From Nelumbo lutea (lineage: Eukaryota; Streptophyta; Magnoliopsida; Proteales; Nelumbonaceae), in NCBI GenBank assembly GCA_022828595.1, contig JAKGHH010000004.1, positions 21,584,372 through 21,648,371 of the forward strand: a DNA stretch of 64,000 nucleotides. Direction: 5' to 3'. This document shows positions 10,838 through 22,230 of this stretch, in pieces. Every line of letters starts with the position of its first letter. Position 1 is the stretch's first letter. The notes below the pieces were generated by a model, which had not been told where the DNA came from, made no database searches, and saw only the letters and a program-made list of their open reading frames with translations. Made by a program: the position numbers and the translations under genes.

Positions 10838-12480
10838 ATGGCTTCCTCCAACAATGCCGGACGTGGCACAGAAACGACCACCACCGGGGAACAACTCCAA
10901 GTTCCCGTGGTGTGCATCGGGCAGTTCACCATCCCTCTTTCAGTGGATGGGATCCCCAGCTTGAATGCGCCACAAGCAGTGGCGCCCCTGAACCTTCCTG
11001 CCTTGAACGTCCCTCTTCCACTCCCTATCGAAGCAACCTTCGCTGAACCAAATGCTGCCTCACTGGCGACCTGCCAGAACCAGCTGGACGACCTAATGCA
11101 ATGCATGCGGGCAATGCAAGCCCAAATGCAATAATTCCAGCAGCATCAACTCCAGCAGCACCAGGTACTACACCACCTCTCCCAACACCATAATCACCTC
11201 AGCACCCTGTTCCAAAGCTGGTTAAGGCCTCCCCTCAAAGTGGACGCCCTCACCAAGAAGAAGCTTCCCAACTCCAAAACCCCCCTAATAGTCAAGCCAC
11301 ATCCCCAGGCCGAAAGGAAAGAAAAATTGCCCCCGCCTCGCAACTCGTAGGTGGATCGGGAACCTTGCCCACAAAGTCAGCACCTCGGCGCTCCAAGCCT
11401 GAGTTCCTGCTCACGGAGAACCGATTTAGTACCCTAGCAGCAGACAAACATTCTGGGCCCATCGAGCTCGGCAACACGGAGGCCAGTAGTGCCAGTACTA
11501 GGTCCGCTCAACGAAGGTGCCGACAAAGTCGCTGAACTGCCACCCGTGTCCTTCCTGAACTTAGAGGAAAGGGAGACAAGCTCGGACGAGGTAAAAGCTG
11601 CTCCAATTCTCTCAGTTCCTTCCCCCCTCGCATCAGAACTCCTGGCATTCTCCATGCCTAGAGACTTCAAGCTCTCATCCTTGGACAAGTATGATGGGTC
11701 CTTTGACCTCAACGACCGTCGATACTTTCCAGTCCCAAATGCACCTCGCTAAGGCCAGTGAATCATGCATGTGCGTGGCCTTCACCACCACCTTCAGGGG
11801 GTGGCCCGCACCTAGTACCGGAACCTAGCCCCCGGGTCAATAAGAAGCTGGGCCCAGTTCGTGCAGATCTTCACCACACACTTTGTTACCACCAAGTGGT
11901 GCCCCAGAACTGAGGAAAGTATCTTCGGGGTAGTCTAGAGGGAAGGAGAATCCATTCGGAGCTACATCAAGCAGTTCAATGAAGCATGCTTGCAGATACC
12001 GCGATTAGACCCCACGGTACAGCTCGCGGCGGCCAAGAGGGGTAACGCACAAGGAGTTCAAATGGCACATGGTAGCTAGCCAGCCAGCGACTGTAGCCGA
12101 TTTCCTCAAGCTCGGGGACAAGTTCATGAGAATAGAGGAAGAAATCAACCAAAGAACCGAAGGCGGGGTCGAGAAAAGAAAAAGGGAAGGTGAGCACTCC
12201 AACCCAAGCGACAGAAGAAGTCAGGCCCGAGAGGCGAAGCCAAGCCAGCCGTCCCGAGCCCCCTTAGTAGTTCAGACGGATTACACACCGTTAAACACAA
12301 GGCGGACCGAGATCTTGATGATGATCAAGGACACCCCCTACGTAAAGTGGCCATCTCGCCTAAAGAGTAATCCAAACGAGAGAAAAATCTATACTGTAAT
12401 TTTCATAGAGATCATGGTCATAGTACCGAAAAATGTAATAATCTCCGGGACGAGATAGAGGGACTCATCCATCGCAGATA
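10838..12480 (+). pseudogene. gag of gypsy G1 (broken)
   Basis: The start is ATG at 10838 (M-A-S-S-N-N). The first open segment ends at a TAA at 11132 (11134 is its last base), and gag-like sequence then continues in pieces. These are a linker segment up to about 11752, a decayed capsid region, and an open stretch at 12069-12458 rich in charged residues (near EEEINQRTEGGVEKRKREG). A zinc-knuckle-like motif of the form CNFHRDHGHSTEKC lies near 12390-12445 in another frame. In intact relatives this protein forms the virus-like particle. Stops and frameshifts prevent a full-length product. Confidence 0.8.
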
Positions 12481-12769
12481 CTTCAGAAATTTTGTACAAC
12501 ATAATGATAATAACAATAAGGCAGGTCGGTAAGGGGAGCATGGAAAGGATGACCCCAAGTCCAGCAGCAGACCGGCCGAAGCCTTGTAGCGACCGCCTCC
12601 AGAAGAGAGGCCAGTTCGGGGAACCATCTATGTAATAGGAGGTTCGGTAGTAGCAGGGTGCACTTGCGCAGCAGCATGGACGTCAGTTTGCGAGTCAGCC
12701 CGAGAAGAACAGAACCCTCCTAAGAGGCCGAAGACGGAAGAACCAATCTTTTTCACAGAAGACGACGTG

Positions 12770-13360
12770 TAAGGTGTCCACTATCCCCACAATGACGCGC
12801 TCATCATAAAACTAAGGATCACCGACTTCGAAGTCCGGCGCGTACTTGTGGATTTAGGCAGTTCGGCGGACATCCTCTTCAAATCTGCGTTTGACCAACT
12901 ACAGTTGCAAAGAACCGAGTTGAAGCCCGCAAACACTCCTTTGGTGGGCTTCAGCGGAGAGGAAGTTAGGCCCCTGGGGAAGATAACAATACCTGTGGAA
13001 ATTGGCACATGGCCTTGCGCGGTCAGACTCAACCACGATTTCCTGGTGGTCGCAGCCCCCTCCCCATACAATGCCATAATAGGGCGGCCAATTACGCATA
13101 TTCTGCGGGCAGTGGTCTCCACCTACTATCTGGCAAAAGTTGTGGGGGTAGCGCAGGGCGCCCAACTTGAGTTCCGCAAGTGTTATGTTGCCACCCTGAA
13201 GGGAAAAACCAAGGCAGCCGACGACCTCAAACTGGAGAGGCCTACGGAGCAGGGCGAGGAACGAGCTTCGCCCACAGAGGAAACGGTCGCGATCCCGACC
13301 TCGGCTATAGATCCGGCTCGAATGCTACAGATCGGTGCTTCCGTCAAAGAGCCTCTATGA
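12770..13360 (+). pseudogene. Aspartic protease region of gypsy G1
   Basis: An open segment from 12848 carries VDLGSSADILF, matching the active-site region of Tat-type retroelement proteases. The residue after the aspartate is Leu, where D-[S/T]-G or D-G-G is more usual, so activity is doubtful. The domain would process the Gag-Pol polyprotein. Flanking sequence before 12848 continues the same similarity after a stop at about 12769. Confidence 0.75.
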
Positions 13361-13481
13361 ACCGAACTGGTGAGTTTCTTCAAAATTTAGATATTTTTGC
13401 ATGGTCTGCGCCCGATATGCCCAGTATTGACCATGGCCTTATAACTCACAAACTTAACACTAACCCTGTAGTCAGACCCAT

Positions 13482-14135
13482 TTGACAGAAGAAACGCAAC
13501 TTAGCCCCAGAGCACTGGAGGGCGATCGACGAGGTCGAAAAGCTCCTCGCAGCGGACTTCATAAGGGAAGTTCATTACCCGAGCTAGGTAGCCAACCCAG
13601 TGCTGGTGAAAAAAGCAAACGACAAGTGGCGCATGTGCGTCGACTACACCGACCCAAACCGAGTTTGCCCAAAGACTGCTTCCCCCTCCCCCGAATCGAC
13701 CGCCTAGTGGACGCGACCTCAGGACATGAGTTGCTAAGCTTCTTGGATGCCTACTCAGGCTACAACCAAATCAAGATGGACCAGTCCGATGAGGAGAAAA
13801 CCAGCTTCATAACCGAGTTCGGCCTGTACCGTTACAAGGTCATGCCCTTCGAACTAAAGAATGTTGGGGCGACCTTCCAAAGACTTGTAAATAAGCTTTT
13901 TTGGCCCTTAATTGGCACGAAAATAGAATGTTATGTAGACGACATGGTCGTCAAGACGCAGTTCTCACAAGAATTAATACAAGACTTAGATTCTGTCTTC
14001 CAAATTCTGCGTCAATTTAGCATGAAACTGAACCCCAACAAATGTGTCTTCGGTGTCACATCGGGTAAGTTCCTAGGGTACATTGTCAACCGGCGCGGTA
14101 TTGAGGCCAACCCGGAAAAGATAAGGCCATCCTAG
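13482..14135 (+). pseudogene. Reverse transcriptase of gypsy G1
   Basis: The 5' part of the domain lies in a different frame up to about 13665, where a one-base loss shifts the frame. The open stretch then shows motif A (LDAYSGYNQIKMDQ), the GLYRYKVMPFELKN region, and motif C YVDD at 13932-13943. Both catalytic motifs are intact. A stop ends the frame at 14135, and the region 14136-14387 before RNase H is decayed. Confidence 0.9.
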
Positions 14136-14387
14136 ATATGAGACCACCCTGAAAGGTAAAAGAGGTTCAGAGGCTAAATGTCCGCATAACCGCTCTGAGC
14201 CGCTTCATGTCCAAATCGACAGATCGCTGTCTGTCTTTCTTTAAGGCAATCAAAGGGAAAGGGTTCGAATGGACCTAAGACTGCCAGCTCGCGTTCGACG
14301 AGCTGAAGAGCTACCTCGCCACTACCAACCTTAGCCAGGCCCGAGGAGGGCGAGGTCTTAGAACTGTACCTTTCGGCAAGCGACGAG

Positions 14388-15334
14388 GTGGTCATTTCGG
14401 AACTAATAAAAGAAGTAGATTGGGTCCAGCGACCCGTCTATTATGTTAGTAAAATTCTACAGGGAGCAGAGGCGAGATACCCGCAGATAGAAAAACTAGC
14501 ACACACACTGGTATTTGTAGCTCGGAAACTCCGCCCATATTTCCTGGCTCACACCGTCGTCGTCTTGACTGACAAACCTCTGAGACAAGTCTTACTCAAG
14601 CCCGCAGTTTCCGGTCGGCTGACGAAGTGGGCCATCGAGCTCAGCGAGTATGACCTCCAGTACAAGCCACAAACTGCCATTAAGGCCCAAGCCTTAGCAG
14701 ATTTTATCACCGAGTGCACATTCAGCCTCGAAGCCCCTGGGCCGGTTGAGCCTGATATCCCCAGTTCGGACGAACCTGGAGCCCCAAAGCCAATAGCGTC
14801 TGAACCCTGTGAAGTAGCAGCCAGTGTGGCATCTCTCCTGGTTAGGCCAAGCGCGAACTGGGATGAGGAGCCATGGATCCTTCACGTAGATGGCTCCTCA
14901 AACCAGCAAGGCAGCGGGGCTGGAATAGTCCTATGCGGCCCGGGTGGCACAAAATTGGAATACGCTTTACGCTTTGACTCCATAGCATCCAACAACGAGG
15001 CAGAGTACGAGGCACTGATAGTCGGGCTGAACCCTGTGCAAAAGGTAAAAGCAAAGCAGTCATCTGTAGTGATTCCCAGCTCGTGGTCAACCAGGTTACG
15101 GGCGAATACAAAGCATGCGAGCTCTCTATGATCGCATACTTGACGAAAGTAGAAGAGGCTCTGCTCAACTTCCAGTCACACTTCATCAGGCAAATCCCGA
15201 GGTCAGAGAACACTGAGGTCGACGCCCTGTCCCGATTAGCCAGCACGAGTCAACACCATGAGAACCGTGTACATAGAGGACTTACCTCGGCCTTGCATTC
15301 TCGGTGGGGCAGAGGAGGTCGCTCCCGTCCTTGA
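14388..15334 (+). pseudogene. Dual RNase H region of gypsy G1
   Basis: First comes the gypsy RNase H and its tether (RPVYYVSKILQGAEARYPQ, then VLTDKPLRQVLLKP). An archaeal-type RNase H follows (WILHVDGSSNQQGSG, then NNEAEYEALIVGL). A frameshift at about 15030-15060 moves the rest to another frame, which contains VNQVTGEYKACE and EVDALSRLAS. The second RNase H is a recognised marker of the Tat lineage, and its job in the element is thought to be removal of RNA-DNA hybrids. Confidence 0.85.
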
Positions 15335-16475
15335 AGCAGAGTCGAGCTGGATCGACCCACTCGCGAGCTTCTTGCTAGATGGAACCCTCCCTACGGACCG
15401 CAAGGCAGCCAAGAGGGTGCAGCGCCAGGCAACCAAATACATCATAATAGACGAACGGTTGTACCGACGGTCCTACATGCTCCCCTACTTGCGTTGCCTG
15501 CGACTTGCTGAAGCCGAGCTCGTACTCCGCGACACTCATGAAGGTCTATGCGGCGGACACCTAGGGGGCAGAGCCCTCGCCCAAAAGACACTTCGACAAG
15601 GATACTACTGGCTAGCGATGAAGACAGAAGCCGTCGAGCTTGTCAGAAAATGCAACAAGTGTCAAAAGCACGCCAATATCCACCATCAGCCTGCTTCCGA
15701 CCTCAAATACCTCACCAGCCCATGGCCCTTTGTGCAATGGGGCAATAGTTACAGCTCGAAACATACAGAACTTTCTTTTGGAAGAACATAGTAATGTCGC
15801 TTCGGGCTACCTCGGGTACTGATCTCCGACAACGATAAACGGTTCAAGGATATCAAGTTCCAAGAATGGTGCCAAAATATGGGAATTCGTCAGAACTTCA
15901 CATCGATCGCACACCCGCAAGCAAACGGTCAGACAGAAGTAATGAATAGGGCCATCCTCCATAGACTGAAAGCATGACAAGACCGAGCTAAAGGGTTGTG
16001 GGTGGACGAGCTACCAAGTGTTCTATGGGCTCACCGAGCTACTGAAAAAACCGCCACGGGAGAGACCCCCTTTAACCTCACCTACGGCACTGAAGCGGTA
16101 ATCCCAACGGAAATTGAAATACCTACACTACGACTAGAAGCATATGAAGATCAGACAAACGGAGACGAGTTACATACAAACCTCGACCTACTGGATGAGG
16201 TAAGAGACATCGTGCACATCCGGACAGCGACCTACCAGTAGCAAGTAGCTCGGTACTACAACGCCAGAGTAAAGAAGCGAAGCTTCCAAGTCGGCGACCT
16301 GGTTCTTCGTAAGATTATGGTGCCCAAACATGACGTGGGAAAACTTGGACCAAATTGGGAAAGACCCTACAGAGTAAAGAGAGCGCTCGAAGGGGCATAC
16401 GAGCTTGAAACCTTAGAAGGCAAACAAGTACCCCGAGCGTGGAACATCGTTAACTTAAGACGATACTACCTATAG
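15258..16475 (+). pseudogene. Integrase of gypsy G1 (core deleted)
   Basis: The N-terminal zinc-binding HHCC region is visible (HEGLCGGHLGG and CNKCQKH). About 100 nt are missing after WPFVQWG near 15742, by comparison with the second gypsy element, and this removes the first catalytic aspartate. The second (ISDND) and the glutamate (QTEVMNR) survive in a shifted frame. The C-terminal part runs with one stop (TAG at about 16240) to the terminal LRRYYL and stop at 16475. DNA integration by this copy is not possible. Confidence 0.88.
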
Positions 16476-16792
16476 ACCGTCAAACAAGATGGACGAAATC
16501 GCTACAAGAGCCAAAGGGCCAGGATGCTAAGCTAACAGAGGAACCTAGGCATAGGCAAGTAAAGAAAAGTCAGCCAAAAGACTCAGACGAAGCGGAAAAG
16601 TATTAACACCGAAACAGGTCGCGCGAGTGCAATAACCCGGGCAAGAAACAGATCAGGCATATTATCAGTTCGGCAAATATGTCAGTTCGGGAGAAAGAAC
16701 AACCAACACTTAACCAAAAGAAAAGTCAATTCCATTGCAAGATAAGGAAGAGTACATTTGATAAAAAATAAATAAATAAATAAATAAAAATT
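16476..16792. other. Tail-to-tail spacer inside G1
   Basis: This is the 317-bp gap between the end of pol (plus) and the stop of the antisense ORF (minus). It contains a short A/T run near 16766-16788 and no coding capacity. Transcripts from either side could end here. Confidence 0.5.
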
Positions 16793-18742
16793 TCACAAGC
16801 CCGGAGCTACTTCTTCCTCATCAGAAAGCACTTCAACGACACCCAAAGGTCCTACCTCGCCCTCGGAATCAGGCTCACCATCGCCAGCGTTGGTCATCTC
16901 CTAAGTTATGCACGAAGTGGATATGGCACTGATATCGAGCTCGGGGTACGTGTTCCGGATCATCCACCGGCTCAGTTTAAATCGCCTCCTGTACAAGTCC
17001 ACCATCAGATCATCAAAGCGCGGCGAGGCGATGTATTCATCAACGGCCTTCTTCTTAGCATCTTCGATGCCTTGGGAAAATATCTACGTTTTATCCCTTA
17101 TGTCCTCCTAAAGGTATTCAACTTGATGTTGCAGGTCTAGCCTCAGGTCTGCCATATGCTTCACAACCACCTCCATGGCCTCGACATCCCTCTGAGACCT
17201 TGCCTGCCTGGCCATAGCAGCGCGAGCAGCTTCCTCAGCAGCATGAGCAGCCGTCTCAGCAGCTTGGATAGTCGCCTCGACAGCCCATTCCTGCCTCGAG
17301 CTCCTATCCACCTGGGCCGCTAAGGCATGAATGGAAGAGTTCACCTACCAAAAGGAACAAGTGATTAAAGAGAACGACAGCGAGAGGGATAAAAACAAAG
17401 AAGCCCGACAAGAAATTTGACTCAGCACCATAGCATGAGTAGCGGCACGACAGGCGATCTGGTTCAAGGGAAGATCGGTCCACGCTGCGATCTCCTCAGG
17501 GAAGTTGGCCTCCCTACTCTTCTGAAGAGCATAGTTCGGCGATAGCACGCTCCTAAATTCCCCTTGAGCTCCCGAGCCCGAGGGCCCAACTCGCGTATGA
17601 GCGGACCCGGAGTAAGCGGGAGCTTTGGAGTAAGCGGGGGCACCCGTGTGAGTAGTCTCGGCATAAGGGGCCCCTACTGCTTCTTGCATTGAAGGAGCCA
17701 CCTCGGGCTCCCTGGGCAGATCCTCCGACATGTAGTCTGGTACATGAGGCTCCGCATCCTGGGGCAGATCGGCACGAGTTCGCTTGGCGACCCGCTTCCT
17801 CCTCTTCATACCTTGGAACAGGTGCCCACCACGAGTCCTCTCCGAGTCCATCACACCTGCAAAAAAGAGTTCGACATTAGAAAAAAAAAAAAACTAAAGA
17901 ACAAAGCGAAACAAAACCTGAGCAAGGAACCAACCCAAACTCAGTTCGGCCGCAACTAGATTGGCCTCCGTCAGGTACTGATGGAATTTTAGCCCTAGCC
18001 GTGCCCATTGTCGGAGGCCCTTCACCGTCTCTTTATCAAGAGTGACACCGGAGTCAGGGGCGGCCGTCCTCCACCCGGTCTGAAAAGGTCACCCTTGTGC
18101 ACTTCGCACCCCGAAATAGTCCCGCTTCCACGCCGGGACCTTGCTGGGAAGTTCGTGCAAGAGCTTAAAGCCCGAGCGAGGAGACAAGTAATACGCCCAC
18201 CTACTCCCGGGAAGAGGACCCACTTGTTTCTTGAGCATTAAAACAGAGAAGAATATCTCCAAGTCTAAAGGAAAGCCCTGTTCGCAAAAAAGGGAGATTG
18301 TCCCCACCAAGTTACGAATAGAGTTCGGGTGAAGCTGGCTGACGGTAACGCCGAAGTGGTTTATGACCTCGACAAGAAGGGGGTGGAAAGGCAGTCGCAG
18401 CCCCGCAACGAGCTGCTCCCGAAATATCACGATCTCATCAGGACTGTGTTCCCAAGGAAAGCTACCCGAAGGAATGAAATAGGCGTACTCCCCAAGCAAA
18501 TTGTAAGAGGTAATAAGGGATCGGAGTCCCTCGGGCATCATGGTCGAAGGACCAAACTTGTCTAGCATCCGACCTCGACGAGAGGTAGACGCCAAACTTC
18601 CCAAAGCGGCTCGGCCTACGGGTTCGAACTCGTCCTCAAGTTCTACCTCAGGTTCGCTAAGGCCACCGGGGGATGCAACTCGGTTCGTAGAACCTACATC
18701 AGACCCACTAGAAGAACCATCCGAGCTATCCAAGCTAGACAT
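16793..18742 (-). pseudogene. Antisense extra ORF of gypsy G1 (Transposase_28-like)
   Basis: It is read opposite to gag-pol. Exon 1 starts with ATG at 18742 (M-S-S-L-D-S-S-D-G), runs through a Ser/acidic-rich leader to a conserved domain (YNLLGEYAYFIPSGSFPWEH, then RLPFHPLLVEVINHF) and is open to about 18089. Later segments at 17854-17345 (near GMKRRKRVAKRTRADL) and 17344-17108 (alanine-rich coiled coil, SSIHALAAQVDRSSRQ) are probably separate exons. An acidic tail ends at 16793. The domain resembles what Pfam calls a putative gypsy-type transposon protein. Its function in Tat elements is unknown. One stop sits near the C-terminus (CIT-stop-EM), so the copy is damaged late but mostly readable. 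Confidence 0.7.
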
Positions 18743-18911
18743 CAAGGAGAAAAGGTGGATTCCACTCACCCAAAAAAGTTTCAACAGACTCCGGAAACTG
18801 GAACAAGCAAAAAACCTTGAAGGCGAGCTAAAAATCCTGGACGTGAGCTAAAAGACATGGACCAACAGTGCAGATCAGAGCCAATCTGACGGCCCGCATT
18901 CGCGTTGATCG

Positions 18912-19080
18912 CACGTCCCCTGAAACTGAGACGTGATTGGCGCACGTCTTTCTGAAATTGACGAAACATCGACACACGTCTTTCTGAAACTGACGAAATG
19001 TTGGCACACATCTTTCTGAAACTGACAAAATGCGTGCGCACGTCTTTCTGAAACTGACAGAACGACCAGCGCACGTCTCC
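18912..19080. repeat. 32-bp minisatellite upstream of the antisense ORF
   Basis: Units begin with CACGTC at 18912, 18943, 18975, 19039 and 19072, with CACATC at 19007, giving spacings of 31-33 bp. Each unit carries TTTCTGAAACTGAC-type sequence and most carry a CACGT core. The period is not a multiple of three, so apparent reading frames across it are artefacts. It lies 170 bp upstream of the antisense ORF start, in the untranslated region before the 3' LTR. Confidence 0.85.
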
Positions 19081-19349
19081 TCGCCTTTCAAATGGCAGCG
19101 GTGCATTTTTTCAAAATTGAAAAGACCCGCTGTCATGTCTCCCAGCGGCGCACTTTTTTGAAATTCAAAATAAGCGTGCGCCACACATTTGTTGGCATTT
19201 GTAAGCAGGTAGGCGCGTCTCCCGCCTTTTGGGCGCTCGAGAAAACCAAAGAACCCTGACAACGCACCTCGCGCTATCAAGATTCGGAGTACGGGACAAA
19301 TCCACCTACCACCTCGCGGAACTCCCCGCGCCAGGGCAGGACCCTTGGT

Positions 19350-19371
19350 AAGAGGAGTGGGGGGGGGCAAT
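19350..19371 (+). other. Polypurine tract of G1
   Basis: AAGAGGAGTGGGGGGGGG followed by CAAT directly abuts the 3' LTR. This is the standard position for priming plus-strand DNA synthesis. Confidence 0.85.
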
Positions 19372-19992
19372 TGATGAAGGAAGATTTGGCCCGACCTCAT
19401 AATTACGCAACACGTGGCAAAGGCCACAGCTCGGCACAACAGCGCGCCTAAGGCGAGAGCACCAAAGGGAGGAACCAGTGATCCGAACTCCCTACTAGGA
19501 GCCTGAATTGTCCCTTAGGTCCCGAGCCACTCAAAGGACAGTAACCCGAACTGGCCTGCCTTATGGAAGTTTGGACACTCCTCTCCGAACTGGCCTGCCC
19601 TATGGCAGTTCGGGACGCACCTCCGAACTGGCCTGCCCTATGGCAGTTTGGGACACTTCGAACTCAAGACCACCTCGCTCCACTCCAGCACGTCGCCTCT
19701 AGGACGCCAAACTGAACAACTGTACCATGCCTGACACCGAGGAAGTTCGTATCCAGGGGCGGCGCACCTGACTGACTTGGGATCTGACGCTTGACAGCTG
19801 CACTCCAAACGGCCACCTGCCACCGCACCATCTGGTTTTGTCTTGCCTTTGAGAGAATACTAACTTGAGCTTTGGAGCAATCTCACCGGGTTCCCCCCGG
19901 AGTTCTCTCATCTTCTCCGTTTCAGGCTTCCCGTTGTTCCAATTAGAGACAAGGTCATTGGCAGATAGAATCAGCCAGATCACACACCATCA
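19372..19992 (+). repeat. 3' LTR of gypsy G1 (internally deleted)
   Basis: It is 621 bp against 810 bp for the 5' copy. The junction at 19827/19828 marks loss of the 183 bp corresponding to 10397-10579, including the TATA box. The G-box ACACGTGG remains at 19410-19417 and the tandem hairpin units at about 19548-19650. It ends CACCATCA. Confidence 0.9.
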
Positions 19993-21138
19993 ACATCCAT
20001 TCAGTGATCAGTCCCAATTCCCAACTCTTGAAACATGGACCAAGTGGCAAGTTACAGGAGTCCAGATGGATGGGTCGACGTGGCCCACAGAATCACTTCT
20101 AGTAATTCTTTGGATTCTTAATATGAGAATTGAGAAACATGTTTGGACACGAAACCGGATGAGAAATAGGTTCCGGAGGCAAATACACTCCTCAGAATTA
20201 CAATTCTTGCCACGGTAAGTTTAAATTAACGAACACATGTGCCCATGTTCCACGTGCGAACATGGACACTCTCGTAATTTTGCGTGAAAATAGATAAGGC
20301 TCAAGAAAAGCCCTAAATCATTTTTATTCGGGAAACTCCGACAGTATCAAAGAGTTAGTATCGACTAGTAGTATTTCAAGCCGGATTATCTCCATTTGGT
20401 ACTTGCTGAAGTGGTTCGACTGAATGACTTGTTGTTTATATTGTTATGCTCCTATATATTCGTTATATGACTATCAAAGTAATAAGTCATTTAATTCAGC
20501 CACTTTATCAAACGAACCCTAAATCATTTAAATTGGGGTATTTCCAACTTGCTCCTATTCTTAAAAACATGACTTTTTGGGTCATCATAGGTACCCTAAT
20601 CATGGCCCGTCTACTTACATGTTTTAGAATCAAGCCAGAACATGGGGCTAAGATATTCATCCCAACCCCAACATAGAAGTTCTCTATGAATATGAATTTT
20701 GGACAAAACGCAATTTCATGCATATTTTAGGAAAACTATATATACAGTTACATTTCTGCTTACACTAGTATGTAAATTCATGCAGTGCATGGGGGTTGGA
20801 TAGAAATTTGGTTAAACTAGAGATGACAAATTTGGATTTTGACATCAGTTTGGGCTGAGGTCAGGATCCATATTCAGGGTTCGTTTTTGATCTGATCCAG
20901 TCCATCTAATTTACATTCCTATTTTATTAGAAAGAATTATGAGAGATTAACAGATTTAAGAAGAAATAAAAATTTTAATTAGAGAAAGGAAAATTTTAAA
21001 AACATTGACTAAGGAAGGTTAAAATTTTACAAACATTCCCGAACTATGTCTACAACTCTACAACTTGAAAAATAGTTATGAAATTCTAAGAAATAAAATT
21101 TAGTTCTAAAATGCCAACTCAGTGGAAACTACGAAATC
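19993..21138. other. Intergenic, no gene seen
   Basis: AT-rich DNA after the first gypsy element. No coding region or RNA gene was supported. Confidence 0.5.
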
Positions 21139-21426
21139 CATTTGGTTTGCAATCTAAATCGGAATCGGAATCAGAATTGAAATCCTTCAAAATGATTTGT
21201 TCCCTTAGTTTGTTTGGTTTTAAACAGGAATGAGAATAGGAATTAGAATCAGCAAAAATGACATTTCATTCTCAAGTGAGAGACAGGAAATAGCCATTCC
21301 CTCAAATGAAAGAATGTCATTCGAGCAAAAATAGGAATAAGATTTCGATTCTATCCAATCAAACGATTAGAATGGGAAAAGCCTATTCCCATTCTAATTC
21401 CAGACCCCATTCCTGCGAACCAAATA
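21139..21426. mobile_element. MITE with TTTGGTTTGCA ends
   Basis: CATTTGGTTTGCA at 21139-21151 and TGCGAACCAAAT at 21414-21425 form 12-bp inverted ends with one mismatch. The interior is made of GGAATCGGAATCAGAATTG-like and GGGAATAGG-like repeats that are also partly inverted. The size of about 288 bp fits a MITE. The target duplication is unclear. Confidence 0.5.
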
Positions 21427-22123
21427 GTGCGTTAGTGTGACGAATTGAATGAGATATTGAAATTGGATTCTGTTTTGTCAATTTTCAGTAGAATATTCTC
21501 CTTTTGGTGGGGATGCAGTGCAGTAATGGTCCGATCCCAGGCCGAGACTTTAATAAATCTGAATAGGTCCAAGGCAATTTGGAGTCGTCCTGAATGAATT
21601 TCCCAGTTAGGCTTCTCTAGATGACGAGGCCTCACTGCTACCTGGGAAGGTTACAGAAGCCTAAATCTCCTTGGTTTAGCCTGGCATATGTCATCATCCC
21701 CACCTCCGCCGTTAATTAATTAATGGAGCTACTCTGGGTGATCTTTGAATCTGACTTGGTTTTAGTTGTAAATGCTGTGTAAATGAGAAACCATGAGGAA
21801 CACATTCTCATACATACCAAATAACAAACACATCCTGTGTAGCTAATTAATTAAAGCAGTACCAAAAAGAGATCAATGCCCTCTTTCCATGGATTAGGCT
21901 GTTGATCACATTTATATTTTATAGCCATCTAGTGTAGCTTTTGGGATGCAATTGACTGGAGAGGGTTAAAAGCCTAAACAAAGCATATGATTATAGATTT
22001 TTTGCATGGATTTCTCAATCATCGTATAGTATGAATATGCTGTTGATAGTTCATAACTCGCGCTAGTCGATACAGTGAGACTACTGTTTGCAAGAATAGA
22101 GGCTTGGAATTAGAATGGTCCAA

Positions 22124-22230
22124 CCATTTGGTTGGATGGTGTTCTCTCATTTGAGGGAATGGTCCTTCTTTCCTCTCTTGGGAACCAGAATCCATTTTAT
22201 CTAATTCTGATTTCCATCCAAATCAAATGG
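22124..22230. repeat. Short foldback repeat
   Basis: CCATTTGGTTGGATGG (22124-22139) and CCATCCAAATCAAATGG (22214-22230) are near-perfect inverted repeats. The interior resembles the 21139-21426 element (GAGGGAATGG, GGGAACCAGAATCC), so this may be a deleted relative. Confidence 0.45.

Larger units (their letters stand above)
9935..19992 (+). mobile_element. Ty3/gypsy retrotransposon, Tat type (element G1)
   Basis: The element is about 10.1 kb with LTRs at both ends, a primer-binding-like site after the 5' LTR, a purine tract before the 3' LTR, decayed gag-pol on the plus strand and an extra ORF on the minus strand. LTR ends are TG...CA. The flanks are GCATC (9930-9934) and ACATC (19993-19997), a 5-bp target duplication with one change. 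Domain order is gag, protease, reverse transcriptase, RNase H, a second archaeal-type RNase H, integrase. Two RNase H domains plus an antisense extra ORF are hallmarks of the Tat lineage. Many frameshifts and stops, and a loss in the integrase core, make it non-autonomous. It is GC-rich against AT-rich surroundings. Confidence 0.93.

Noticed and set aside
18912..19080. CRISPR-like spaced repeats
   Set aside because: The units are directly adjacent tandem repeats without unique spacers, in a plant retrotransposon.
18781..19439. Minus-strand frames with repeated SVSERCV/FQKDV peptides
   Set aside because: They are translations of the 32-bp minisatellite, whose period is not a multiple of three, and they run into the LTR.
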